A program made the translations under genes and the position numbers. Source: Thelonectria olida (Eukaryota > Ascomycota > Sordariomycetes > Hypocreales > Nectriaceae). From it: a stretch of 64,000 nucleotides of DNA. Positions 45,754 to 57,166 of this stretch are shown here, one piece after another (position 1 is the stretch's first letter; each line of letters opens with the position of its first letter). The notes under the pieces are model-generated. The model had not been told where the DNA came from. It ran no database searches and saw only the letters and a list, made by a program, of their open reading frames with translations. Location: contig JAGPYM010000011.1 in the NCBI GenBank assembly GCA_020736575.1, forward strand, positions 372,001-436,000, given 5' to 3'.

Positions 45754-48700
45754 ATGCCAGCTATCAAGCAACTCCAAGTCCTCTTTGGACTCTGTCTCAT
45801 CGCTTGTGTATCCGCTGATGATGGGGATGACTTCTCCAACAATTTATTTACGGATCTGGCCCCGTATGTATCGCGAACTCTTGGTTGGCCGTACCGCCGA
45901 ACGCTATACTGACGATACATCCTCTAGAGTGCTGGCCCTCTTCGGAGAGAGGGTCACTATGCAGTTCATGAGCCAGGCCATGGGCTGGGCAGACCATATA
46001 ATACTCGCCATGGCTCCGCTTGGGATTATTACCGCCATGGTCGGCGCTATTCGGTGCGGAGGCCCGTCTTGGCTCAAGGCCATTATTGGAAGGGCGCGGG
46101 AAAGCAGGGCTATCCCCGAGGCTGAGCTGATGTCCTCCACCTCCGGTGAGGTATGCGAACTCTGGAACGGCCATGAGATCGTGAGGGTAATGGGCAAGGG
46201 GCCCATCCGAGAGTTCATCATTCTTCTGCCAGCTGAGATTGAGAAAGGGATTGAGCAGAATCCCGAATTCAACGGCTCACCTGTTCCCATGCGGGAACCG
46301 GACAGCATCCAAGAGGTAAAGATCATGGAGTTAGGCCAAAAGACCGAGGACTATGTTAGGAAGAAAGGTTAACTACCTCTACCCGCCCGCTTAAGGCCTG
46401 ACTAATTCCCATCATAGAGCCGACGTTTCGAGAAAATATCATGGGCACAAGCTATTACGAATCTAAGGACCCCGAGGAGCCTGACCATAATAACGGCCAT
46501 GCCGTCATCATCATTCGAAACAAGACCGTTGAGACACCAAATCTCACCCTCAACGTCCACACTCGCTTTGACAGGCGCGAGCACTATATAGCCGCGATAT
46601 CGGGCATTGTTGTGCAGCTAATTGTCCTCATCTACTTCGGTTTCGCCACGTACTACCCATCTTTGATGTTTCTGAAGGATGGGCGCCGCATTGCAGACTA
46701 TGCCTTTCCCTGCACAGCTGCTGGTACTCTATTTCTCGCGGCCGGGGTGATTATATGCTCTCATGTTGTCGAGGAAAGTACAGAGGAGACACGATACCAG
46801 CCGTGCGAAGGGCGAGAGGCTCGGCTCGTCTGGGTGCAGCGATCTGGAACCGTCAACGACCAAGCCTTCAACTCCTTTGCTATTTTCCCCACCAGTCCAC
46901 GAGGTCTAGTCACCACATCAAAGAGACTAGACTTAATGAATCCGACAAAAGCTGTTATTGCTACCGCGGTCTGTCTTGGAGGCTTCATCGTGCAGTTTGT
47001 CGGTCTGCGTGGTATGCACTGGTCAGCATCCGTCGCTCAACTCGGGGCAACCATCGCAATGTCGATATTCAGGGCATACGTTCGTCGCAGTCTCGCACAG
47101 GTTCCAGAATCTCGGCGTTTGGTCTCTGGATTCGAGTTGGATTGGCTGGCGTTAACTCTTTCGATGGAACCCGCGAAAGCGCCTTGGTCGGCAAAATCTG
47201 GAGAGAAGTCTGCAAACGGAGAAGAACCCTGCAGGCCCTGGGCACAAAACAACTGGGACTGGAGAATAACGGGGATTCAAGATTCAGACGATTGCGCCGC
47301 CCTTGCAACCCATCCTAGCATCGTCGCTGCGAGGACTCCGCAGGTATCTTCGAGGACACACAGCTCTTGTGGGGGGGACCACGACGAGGAAAATAGAGCG
47401 GCCAGCATGAAACGTGAAACAACCGAAGAGGGGAACCGGGCAAAGCAGAATTATCACATTGCCACCAAGGTGATGGGGGCACGACGGGGGCTGGGCAAAC
47501 TTGCCGATTGGCCTAGCCGTGTATCTGCGGAAGCCATATGTCTGGCCCGGGCAATTGAGATCACAATGGACAAGTTCGATGATCTCTTCGAGATGCGGCG
47601 GTCTGACAAGAAGATGAGCTGGTCCATGCAGGTCTGTGGTGAACCGATTCACTTCCAACTGGAAAAAACACCGACAGGGTCCTGGAAGGCACTCGCAGAC
47701 GAGTTGGAAGCAGCACTTTCGCTTTGGCTATACTATATCGAAGACGAAGTTGAGAGGACGAAGCAGGGCAGCAGCACGCAACCATCGAAGCCGTACAGGA
47801 AGGAGGAGGACGACGATGCCTGGCTTCGAGAGAAGGGGATGCTCAACAGGCCTACGCTCAGGCTTCTCGGTGCATACTCTCCTGCTCTGCAACAAGATCT
47901 TGAGTGGTGGATGCCTGATCGCGCTGCCAGGGTCATCAAGGTCGAGGAAGTCATTTCGGCCCCCAAGCCCGACACAGTTCAGTCTACTACGAGCCCAGGA
48001 GATTCACCGACTGACGAGAGCGGCATACTCGAAGTCGAGACACATCGAATTGTGGGCTTCATGCCCGGCTATGATGGCGTTTCCCCCCTACAACTTCGTG
48101 AATATCGGCCACGGGACGACGACACAGAATCTGGTGAAACAAGCAATGCCACCGACGTTCCAAGGCTGATACTGGCAGAAGAATCATTCACTTCTTTGGC
48201 TCGACTGTTCTCTCAGTACATGTTTTCCACGTTCATGTGGGCCGTGGCCCGGAGGTTGAAGCGGCCAATGTTAGGCGAAGTCGAGGTCAAGCCCTTGGGC
48301 GCTGACGGTGGTGATTCGATGTGGAAGTCGTTTGCCCTGCACAACGCCGAGATCTCAAGGATGGCCCAAGACATCCAAAGCACGGAGATTGGAACTCTGG
48401 AACAGGTCTACCTGAGCATCATTCCACCCCTGAGTGCGACAGGGAACCTTCCACACGATGCAATTATTCACTGCGTAAAGAAACATGCCAAACCTCACCA
48501 GCAACTGGGCCATTGGGAGAATGCCACTGACGCCTATCTGGGGCTGTTTGAAAAGTCGAGGAACTTTCCTGAGGGAAGCACCATTATTGTCAAAGCTACT
48601 GCCTTGTTGATGGAGTACTTCGTTGCCGTCGTGGCTGCGCTGAAGCTGGGAGAAGACCAGCTGTTCGAAGGCAACAGAACTGAACACTTGAGAAAGCTCA

Positions 48701-50253
48701 AAAACACCCTCTTCACCCGACTGAAGACTGCGGATCAAGCAATCGTCACACAACTGGAAAGCTTATCCTTGACACAGGGGCGTGGATGGGACACTGGTCT
48801 TGCGCCGGATGCCACGGTGCTAGAAACCCCAGACGAGGCACTTCAACTCACAGACTTACACCTCGTGGCCAGTGTTGGCGAACATGGCAGTGAGTTGAAG
48901 GAGGAATTTGAGAGAAACAACGACCTGGATGTAAACTGCAGGGACATACTTGACTGGACCCCGCTGCACTATGCCGCCTCAAACGGATCTTCTCGCATTA
49001 TGGAAGAGCTTCTCGAACACCGACCTGATGTAAACGCCCAAGATCTTCGTGGACGAACACCATTGCATGTCGCGTGCTGGTCTCGCTATAGAGAATATCA
49101 CATACGGGGCCTTTTGCGAGAGGGTGCGAATATTAACATGCGAGACATCGATGGACGAACTCCACTACATTATGCAGCTGAACACTGCCACAAACAAGCT
49201 GTACAATCTTTGATCGCGGGAGGAGCAGATGTCAATTTTGTCGACAACCACGGAAACACCCCATTACTCTGGGCTGCATACAAAGGCCATCACGAGCTGA
49301 TACCGGATTTATGGAGCGATGCGCACAAGAAGCTACGAAACCACAACGGAATGACTCCATTGCATCTTGCAGCGATGGGGGCAATGGAAGAAGATGACCT
49401 GATGGATGTCAAGGAGAACAAAACGAAAGCGCTCCAAGCACTTCTGTGTTTTGAGCCCGACAAAGAAGCTGCGGACCTGAAGAAGCAGACACCGCTGCAT
49501 GCCGCCGTCCTGTCGAGGAATCTGGGTGCGGCTAGGGTACTCCTTGAATCGGGGGCGAATATCGAGGCTGGGGATAGAGGTGGCTACGGGCAGCTGTATT
49601 TGGCAGCTGAAGTGGGCTACACGCCTACAATAGAATTGCTGCTTGATCACATGGCGAACATCGATGGTGGAGAGCCTGAAAGGACCAGATATGTCCCTCT
49701 CCATGCCGCAGCCAAGGCAGGCCATGAGGACATCGTACGGCTGTTGCTCCAAAAGAATGCAGACATCAACCGGGCCATGTACCCTGGAAGGAAGACCGCA
49801 CTGCACTATGCCGTCGAGTGCGGTCACGATGAAGTGGTGGAGCTGCTGCTGAAGAGCGGAGCAGACAAGGAAGCCAAAGATATCGAGGGCGCCAGACCGT
49901 TGCACTACGCCGTCATGATGCAGAACGAGGCAGTGGTAGAGCAGCTACTCAGGTACGGCGCGGAAAAGGATGCCCAGGGCGCTGGAGGGCGGACGCCACT
50001 CCATATTGCTGCTCACCTGGCGTCTGAATCTATCGCGCGGCTCCTTCTCGACCGAGGTGTTGCGGTAGACTCTAGGATGAATAACGGCGAGACACCACTG
50101 TTCATGGCTATTCGAGAAAAACGCAGAGCTACAGTAGATCTCTTGCTTGGTCGGGGGGCCGATAAAGAGGCCGAAGATGAGAATGGTAGGAAGCCTATAT
50201 TCTGGGCGAAGTGGACTCGTGACGGTGACCTGGTGCAATTGCTACAATCTTGA
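45754..50253 (+). CDS. Membrane-anchored ankyrin-repeat protein
   Basis: Three exons (45754-45863, 45928-46367, 46418-50253) encode 1461 residues; introns of 64 and 50 nt are phases 2 and 1. The N-terminus is a signal peptide ('MPAIKQLQVLFGLCLIACVS'). A block conserved in a large fungal family follows: 'FGERVTMQFMSQAMGWADHI', 'APLGIITAMVGAIRCGGPSW' and 'ELMSSTSGEVCELWNG'. Hydrophobic segments lie near residues 57-77, 240-262, 281-299 and 361-402. A long soluble middle region of unknown fold precedes about 13 ankyrin repeats (residues about 1025-1461), which run to the very C-terminus. From this layout a membrane protein with a large cytosolic repeat sensor is inferred. Related proteins are common in Sordariomycetes, but I know of no established function. 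It has no NACHT domain, unlike the receptor at 20218-26997. Confidence 0.88.
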
Positions 50254-51317
50254 GAAGAAGGCAACTGCACGAGAACTATATCAGCGAACCATAGGTAACA
50301 AGACTGATAATACTACCTTGTCTAGATTTATCTCCCATCCGATCATTTTATTGAGACCTGACGGCCACAAGGGCATCGATTATTGCTGCAAGGGATCAGA
50401 CAGTGAGTCTTATGCCAACCTGAGATGACCACATGTCGGACTAGCCGTGGGCAGTCAACTGGTCCATGTGTGATGTGACAACACGAAGTCTTAGCATGGA
50501 GATCGTGATTTGTTTTTCAGAGTTTGTCTTTGAAGGCCTCAACCAGGCAGACACTATCTGGCGAAGGAGGGATTAGGAGTCTGATTCCTCTGATATACGT
50601 TTCCGTGTTGGCTCACCATGAGCAACCCACCTTCTCAACAATCCTGGAGCTGTGCTAAACGCAGACTCTCCCTATGATTCAAGACTTGCGTTACGGTCTA
50701 GGACTGATCTTTGATAAGCCACCACTCGATTAAAATGGAAAATTTCAAGACTTGAGTGTTCACGCTGGAGGCATGGCTATTGGCACGATAGACTTGAATC
50801 TAGTCCTGCTCAAACACTCCAGGCCAAGGAGGCATCCGCCGTCAATCACCAACACGACAGGGCTCCGAAGTCTGTCAGGGACCAGATTCGGTGCCGTCCC
50901 AGTTTCATCCAAATCTTCCGTAGTCCGAGATAGGCAGTTGCCGGACAAGCGATGAACCAAACCAAGGTTGTTAAGCTTAAGTTGAAAGGCCTCCAGGCGT
51001 CCACCTGCGAAGATCACCCCATCCAGTGCCGGCTTGAGCCCACAAAGCGACCTTTAATTGGTAGGCCCCCTTGCGAGCAATATCAATTCACACAGGGAAG
51101 TTGTGGGTAACTCCGCTCGTTATGGAATGCTCGCTCTGTTGCCTCTGCTGTTCTGCTGCTAAAAATGATCTGACGCTCCCGCTTCCTTGCACTCCCTTGC
51201 TTGGCAAATAAAACGATCTCCACGCGCTACTCATCCTCATTCGTATTTGTTTTCTTCACAGTCTCCCGTCATGCGCTTCTCTTGATGCCGTGTCTAAACT
51301 GACGCCGAGTTGCAGCC
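50254..51317. other. Intergenic region, nothing recognised
   Basis: This 1.1-kb stretch lies between the ankyrin gene and the GPI-anchored wall protein gene. Only short random-looking frames are present. The final 150 bases are pyrimidine-rich with short A/T runs, consistent with the downstream promoter and leader. Confidence 0.5.
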
Positions 51318-52810
51318 ATGCGACACACGAATAGTCTTGCTCTTTTACTGGCGCTCCTCGGCTCCGTCAGCCATCGTGAGTTCGCACTCCTCGAACCGTG
51401 TCTACGCAGTCGCTCACCTTGGCTCTTTTGCAGAAGCTGCAGCTGCCGTCAATTGCCAAGGCAACATCACCATCAACAATGCGGCCGACGCCAGTAAAGT
51501 GCGCAAAGCTTGCTCGACAATAGGAGGCAATCTGATTATCAGGGACACCAAGAGCATCATCCTAGACGGCATCGAGACTGTGCGTGGGAGCGTCGTGAAT
51601 GGATGCGCCAGACTCGATGATAATTGCGACGAGGCCTCACTCTTCAGCATCTCTAGCTCTACCTTGAAAGCCGTCGGCGGCGACATTGATCTTTCCGGGA
51701 TCGACCGTCTCGAGAAACTATTACTACCAAATCTCACAGCTGTTGATGGCGAATTTCATCTCCGGGATCTTGGCAATCTTACTCACTTGGACATCACCCA
51801 GCTGGAACGTGTTGGCTCCTTCTTCCTAAGCGCTCCGGCCCTTGAGCAACTGGATCACGATGGTCTTCAAAGCATCACATCTCCTGAAGGCCGTGTCTCC
51901 ATTTCGTACTTGGGGCCTGTTGAATCCATTGACAGCTTCTTTAAGAATCCCATAAAACCCATCAGTCAGGATTTTGACATGGAAATCTCTGTGAGCGATT
52001 TGCCCCAGGTCCGCAATCTTACTATCGGCTGGACCTATGCCAACTTCCTCTCAGTTTCCGGAACCAACCTGACTGTCACATTCGGGGGCCCCAAGACTGA
52101 GTCAATGGAAATCGGTCTCATGTTCATCCACGGATTCGGGGAGGCGGTTAGCCTCCGTCGCAACTCGGAGCTCCAGAATCTTACTGTGGAGCAGGCGTTC
52201 ATCGACGACGTGACAGCAGAAGGGGTCATGCTCCCCTTTGACAACGTAACCACTCTTGGAGTTCAATCCGCCAACGTGACAGCTGTAAAGCTGCCTGCCG
52301 AGGCTGAGAATTGGGGCAACATGAGCATGACTATCGACATCCCATCTGGTGATTTGAGGGAGTTCGACGATGACGATACAAAAATCTGGTATTGGCCACA
52401 AGAGATATACTATCTTGTACTGAATGCAAGCTTTGAAAACAGTTTCTTGTGAGTTCTGAGCAACGGCATACTGGCCCACCCCCATCAACTAACATTATCT
52501 CAGTGACTCCTTCTTCGAACGGAATTGTACAAGTCCCGGCAAAATGAAGGTTGAAGATCGGTCTGGACGCTTTAACTGCACTGACTTGGAGGGAAGATTC
52601 AGTTCCAACCTGCCCAGAGAGTTTGCGTGCCGGTCTTATAACAGCACACCGGCTGATGAGTCGGCCGGTGATAATTCAACCAGTAACGGTTCGACTGATG
52701 GTGAGTCGACTGACGATGATGATTCGGCAGCTCCAACGACAGTGTTATGGTCATTCCAACTACAGGTGGCATTTGCAATAGCGGTTTGTCTTGTGTTCAC
52801 ACAAGCATAG
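51318..52810 (+). CDS. Ecm33/Sps2-like GPI-anchored cell wall protein
   Basis: Three exons (51318-51375, 51434-52448, 52504-52810) encode 459 residues; introns of 58 and 55 nt are phases 1 and 2. A signal peptide ('RHTNSLALLLALLGSVSH') is followed by a Cys-containing leucine-rich/L-domain-like body ('CQGNITINNAADASKV', 'TIGGNLIIRDTKSIILDGIE', 'PNLTAVDGEFHLRDLGNLTH'), with many N-glycosylation sites. This is the pattern of fungal Ecm33-type proteins. The C-terminus has a Ser/Thr/Asp-rich spacer and a hydrophobic tail ('LQVAFAIAVCLVFTQA') as expected for GPI attachment; the omega site is probably among the Ser/Ala/Asp residues of 'TDDDDSAAPT'. Family members act in cell wall organisation and integrity. 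The function here is by similarity of pattern only. Confidence 0.85.
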
Positions 52811-53653
52811 CCTTCTTCCAAGGCCTCGTCGTTTTAGCAAAAGCCTCGGACTCTATTCTTGAACTCTCAAACATTCTTCCTCTCTGACACTATGCGCTGC
52901 ACTTGGATAATCCTCAACTATGACTCCAACTGGACTCATGATGCAGGTCATGCACGCAGCCTGTGTGGCTGAAACGGATCCTATAAGGAGGCGTTACCAA
53001 TATACAGCGGGAGCTGTCGGGAGCAGCTGCATCCGTCACTGCTTTGACGGCATCGCTCAAGTCTCGAACTAAAGTGCGGGGTAATGAAGTTCGTCGGCCA
53101 TGACTGGCCAGTCCTCGATTGATCCCATCACGGGTATTACGCCCTTCCGTGTGCGGATCCGCATTCGGGGCCATGACATAAGTCCTCCGAGTGTCCAGTT
53201 CGAGTCATTGCCCAATCGTCTTGCGAGGTTTTGCAGCTCGGTCGGAAGCTTGACCGGAAGAGGGGGGATATCCTGGGGAAGACGGGTGGGTGTGTGACGT
53301 GCGTTCCCGAAGGGGTTTTCGTGTTTCGTAACGCTTTTCTCTCTCTTGCTCTGGTGGTTTCTAGTGATTCCAGGCGTCTTCTTTATTCGCTGATGGCGCG
53401 GTTCCGTGTATTGTCAGCGAGGGGAAACAGACTGTGCTAGAGAATGGTAGTGGAGGCGATGGCCCGAAGGAAGGGCCAAGCGAGGCGGGGTGGAAGATCG
53501 ACGCTGACCCGGAGGATAATGAGGAGGTATATATAGCTGACGGCTGAGGACCTTGATAGACCCTGCTCTTCCCTTTGCATCATCAACCCTGAGGATTGCA
53601 TTCACACCCACTTGTCCAAACACGTACTAGATCAGCTACGACTTACACACAAG
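52811..53653. other. Intergenic region with TATA-like box
   Basis: This stretch separates the GPI protein gene from the GFA-domain gene. No gene is seen. A TATATATA run lies at 53528-53535, about 120 bases upstream of the GFA start codon. Confidence 0.5.
53528..53535 (+). promoter_or_regulatory. TATA-like element upstream of the GFA gene
   Basis: An eight-base TATATATA lies about 119 bases before the ATG at 53654, a usual distance for a fungal core promoter with a short leader. It is assigned from position and sequence only. Confidence 0.4.
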
Positions 53654-54229
53654 ATGACTCTGTCTGGCAGCTGCATGTGTGGCGCTATTGCGTACAAGAG
53701 CACCGGTAGGGTGACGAATTAAAGGCTTTGTCGATGACGAGGACTAATTGTTTGATGATAGGTGATGCCGAGCTCACTGCTCTTTGTCATTGCACTGATT
53801 GCCAGAAGGTATAAGTCAACCTGATGATTTGAACACGGGAGAGTTGGCATATTGACAATGGGTAGTGGACTGGCGGCCCTTACACTCCAACGCTGTCGTC
53901 GCCTCGGATGGATTTAGCGTGACAAAGGGTAATAGACCCTTCTCAATTTGTTTCGCAGTGAATACTAACTCGAACACACAGGAACGCCCAAGCAATACGA
54001 CATCGTTGGCGGCTCTGGCAAGGTCAACCACCACTTCTTCTGCGGCGACTGCGGGTCGAGTCTGTTCACGCGCCTGGACATTATGGAGGGCAAGGTGTGC
54101 ATCAAGGCGGGCGGACTGGACGAGGGCGGAGCGAGCCTGGGCAACAAGGTGAATGTTGAGCTGTATGTCAAGGATCGTGTTGCTTATTTGGGAGCTCTTG
54201 AGGGGGCGACGCAGAATGAGACCATGTAG
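53654..54229 (+). pseudogene. GFA-domain (CENP-V/GFA) protein, apparent 1-nt frameshift
   Basis: The four exons are 53654-53705, 53762-53808, 53866-53928 and 53982-54229. Introns are 53-57 nt with good signals (e.g. CTAAC then ACACAG). The predicted protein is a zinc-binding GFA-fold member: 'GSCMCGAIAY', 'CHCTDCQK', then 'HHFFCGDCGSSLF' and 'KVCIKAGGLDEGG'. The fold binds zinc through the Cys clusters; some relatives act in formaldehyde-glutathione handling, most have unknown substrates. Exon 3 starts in the frame set by exon 2 ('WTGGPYT'), but the rest of exon 3 and exon 4 are in another frame ('SNAVVASDGFSVTKG'). One base appears to be missing near 53886. As sequenced, translation stops after about 18 codons of exon 3. 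This may be a sequencing/assembly error or a recent pseudogene; splicing offers no alternative that I could find. Confidence 0.75.
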
Positions 54230-54596
54230 ATCGAATGGCTATGAATAAGCGGTGTTATTACTGCATCTCATCCATCTGACACTCGCTGTAAGACAACTGA
54301 TAACGCGGTGCAACCAGCACTCTCATCACACAAACTCGATTAGCTCTCTGCGGACATGTCCCCGATGTCTCCGTCTTCGGCCCACTGTCAGCACGTCACT
54401 AGACGTTGATTTGACGCTACGGTGGGCCAGTGTGACTTCTCCGCAGCTTGGTCGAGATAGCGAGTTCCGGAGTTGAGATGCTCTCTCATTCACAATGCTT
54501 ACTCTCTTGCCTTCGTTTCGCCTGGTTGTATTCCACGACTGAACTGAACCATAGAAGAGGGATATCAAGCCCAACACACTCATAGAGCTTCGTGCA
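54230..54596. other. Short intergenic region
   Basis: About 370 bases between the GFA-domain gene and the TPR-protein gene. Nothing recognisable beyond random short frames; it presumably contains the promoter of the gene starting at 54597. Confidence 0.5.
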
Positions 54597-56300
54597 ATGA
54601 CCCGAACGAGCCCGCCTTCAAAGGCCGACTCGGCCGATTTCGTCTTACCCCCATACACCCGAAGACTCACGACGAACAGCCCCGAGGCCAAGAAATGGGC
54701 TGAGAACGGGTTCATCTGGAGCTTCGGCTTCAATCACGCAGAGGCAGCCCGATGCTTTGAAATGGCCATGACCATCGACCCCAAGTGTCCGCTGGCATAT
54801 TGGGGCCTGGCCTTTGCTCTCGGACCAAACTACAACAAACCCTGGAATCACTTTGACCGAGATGATCTCAAGAAGACGATAAATCGATGCTACGACGCTT
54901 TGACCAAGGGGCAGCTGCTGCCCGTGGCAGAGCCGGTTGAACGAGCTCTCACCAACGCTTTGCTTCATCGGTTCCCCAAGGATGGTGGGAGTCAACTTAA
55001 CTATAGAGCTTGGAATAAGGACTATGCCGAGGCCATGAAGCCCGTGTACGAAGAGTTCAAAGATGATCTCGACGTCGCTGTCTTATACGCCGACGCACTC
55101 ATGAATCTCACACCATGGGGGCTGTGGGATGTGCGAACTGGCAAACCCGGGCCCGGTTCTCGCGTACTCGAGACGCAACAAGTTCTTGAGCGGGCGCTTG
55201 CTCAAGAAGGCGGCTCGGAGCACGTTGGTCTCTTGCACATGTACATTCACCTGACCGAGATGTCCAACGAACCCGAGCGCGGCCTCCCTGCAGCGGACAA
55301 CTTGCGGAGACTGGGCAACGAAGTCGGCCATCTGGCTCACATGCCCTCGCATCTAGACATCCTCATCGGCGACTATCGGGGCGCCATTGCGGCGAACTCA
55401 GCAGCCGTGAGGGCCGACGAGAAGTTTGTTTCGCTCCGGGGCGCAACCGACTTTTATACGATATATCGCATGCACGACTACCACTCGCTCATTTACGCCG
55501 CCATGTTTGCCGGCCAGTTCGGCGTGTCGATTGACGCCGTGGACCGCATGGAGGCTGCACTCCCCGAGGAGCAGCTGCGCGTGCAGTCTCCTCCCATGGC
55601 GGATTGGTTGGAGACGTTTCGGTCTGTGAGGCCCCATGTCCTGATCCGATTTGGGAAGTGGCAGGACATTATCGATCTATCGTTGCCTGAGGACCAGCAG
55701 TTGTACTGTGTTACGACAGCAACGATTCATTACGCAAAAGGTGTTGCGTGGGCTGCGACGGGCCATGTGGCCGAGGCGGAGAAGGAGAGGGCTTTGTTCC
55801 TCGAGGCGAAGAAACGGGTTCCTCCTACGCGAATCGACTATCCCAACAAGTGCTCGGATGTTCTGGCCGTGGCGGAGGCGATGCTTGATGGAGAGCTGGA
55901 GTATCGGCGGGGGAATATCGAACTGGCCTTTTCTCACCTACGGACGTCCATCGAACGAGACGACGGCCTGATCTACGCAGAACCTTGGGCGTGGATGCAA
56001 CCCGCGCGTCACGCATACGCTGCACTGCTTATGGAGCAAGGGCGTATTGAAGAGGCAGCTGAAGTATATCGCACTGACCTGGGGTTGAACGACACCTTGT
56101 ACCGGGCTAGACATCATCCTAACAACGTTTGGGCGCTGCACGGATACCATGAGTGTGCGGTCAAGTTGGGCTTGAACGGGGAGGCCAGGATTGTTGCGCA
56201 GCAGCTGAAGACGGCAATGGCGTTTGTGGATGTACCGATTGAGAGCTCGTGTTATTGCAGAAGGGATGGTGTAAATGGCGGGACAAGTTGTTGTTCTTAG
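54597..56300 (+). CDS. TPR-repeat protein, intronless
   Basis: This is a single 567-codon frame starting at ATG 54597. The protein is built of helical pairs resembling tetratricopeptide repeats, for example 'FGFNHAEAARCFEMAMTIDP', 'KCPLAYWGLAFALGPNYNKP', 'YAKGVAWAATGHVAEAEKE' and 'AALLMEQGRIEEAAEVYR'. There is no signal peptide or membrane segment. A conserved-looking central motif 'LGNEVGHLAHMPSHLDILIG' with several histidines resembles bacterial TPR proteins of unknown function. The last 20 residues contain five cysteines ('SSCYCRR', 'CCS'). The absence of introns and the bacterial-like style raise the possibility of ancient transfer, but that is only inference. The role is unknown; TPRs usually mediate protein-protein contacts. 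Confidence 0.88.
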   Translation: MTRTSPPSKADSADFVLPPYTRRLTTNSPEAKKWAENGFIWSFGFNHAEAARCFEMAMTIDPKCPLAYWGLAFALGPNYNKPWNHFDRDDLKKTINRCYDALTKGQLLPVAEPVERALTNALLHRFPKDGGSQLNYRAWNKDYAEAMKPVYEEFKDDLDVAVLYADALMNLTPWGLWDVRTGKPGPGSRVLETQQVLERALAQEGGSEHVGLLHMYIHLTEMSNEPERGLPAADNLRRLGNEVGHLAHMPSHLDILIGDYRGAIAANSAAVRADEKFVSLRGATDFYTIYRMHDYHSLIYAAMFAGQFGVSIDAVDRMEAALPEEQLRVQSPPMADWLETFRSVRPHVLIRFGKWQDIIDLSLPEDQQLYCVTTATIHYAKGVAWAATGHVAEAEKERALFLEAKKRVPPTRIDYPNKCSDVLAVAEAMLDGELEYRRGNIELAFSHLRTSIERDDGLIYAEPWAWMQPARHAYAALLMEQGRIEEAAEVYRTDLGLNDTLYRARHHPNNVWALHGYHECAVKLGLNGEARIVAQQLKTAMAFVDVPIESSCYCRRDGVNGGTSCCS

Positions 56301-57166
56301 AAGTGAGAGATATAGAGGAAGTCAATCGTATTATCGTTTCAGAGATGGGCAACCTCATCAACATGGAAAGCAAATGGTGAGATGCCTGGGCACGTACCCT
56401 TTATGAAATCCAGCACAGGCCGCCAAAGCGATACTGCCTACCTATTAAGAAGAAAGCACGAGCTGCTCTTGTCCGCGGTATCGTACTTGATTTTACTCGG
56501 CCATCAAGGTATCTGGGTACCAAGGTACCTAGACAGGCTTCTATGACTCTCTCTTGAGGTCGAGAAATGGGCCCAGGTGTCTTGAACAGCGTAACTGGGT
56601 CGTGTCCGAACACAGGCGGGTTGGTGTTGGTGAGTTGGGATTTCCCGGAGGGTTGAATGCAGAAGCTTACCTAGCTAGGTAGGCACTCTGGGTATTTGAC
56701 GGCATCAAGGAGGCAACACGCATTGAAAATTGCCATACAGATTGTACTGTAAGCTTTTTGCGGCACTGAATAAGGTTGCCTACCTACAGTTGGGTTCGAG
56801 TCTTGGATAATTGTACTTGATGTGATGGTGGGTTTTGCTACTAGGTAACTTTCCAGGTTACATCACCGTCTCCCGTATTAGTATTTTACATTAAACGGAA
56901 AGCTTTTCTTACGGTGGAAGGGAGCCGAGGGTGCGGGTAGCCTCCCATGGATCTTACTAGAACAGGTTGAAGGGTCGAACCTAGGCACCCGGGCGCCTCT
57001 TACGTTCTGCTTTAAACTTCTAACTTCCCATGCATCCAATCTACATAACGAGCATCTCTTCATCCTTTTCCATGTCCGTTTTCTTTTCTTTTTCGTTTTT
57101 TTCCCTTTTGCGCTTTGAGCTGTGTTGATTCACCTGCACGCAGCAAGCAAGCGAGCAACTACAAGG
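56301..57166. other. Intergenic region with short GGTACCT/CCTAGGT-like motifs
   Basis: No gene is seen. Several copies of short palindrome-like words around GGTACCTAG, CTAGGTAG and CTACCTAG are scattered at 56510-56860, a pattern common in non-coding DNA of some Sordariomycetes. No longer repeat unit could be defined. Confidence 0.45.

Noticed and set aside
20218..50253. Possibility that the two ankyrin genes and the genes between them form a functional cluster
   Set aside because: Seryl-tRNA synthetase, a generic regulator and a transporter lie between them, and no shared motif or orientation supports a cluster.
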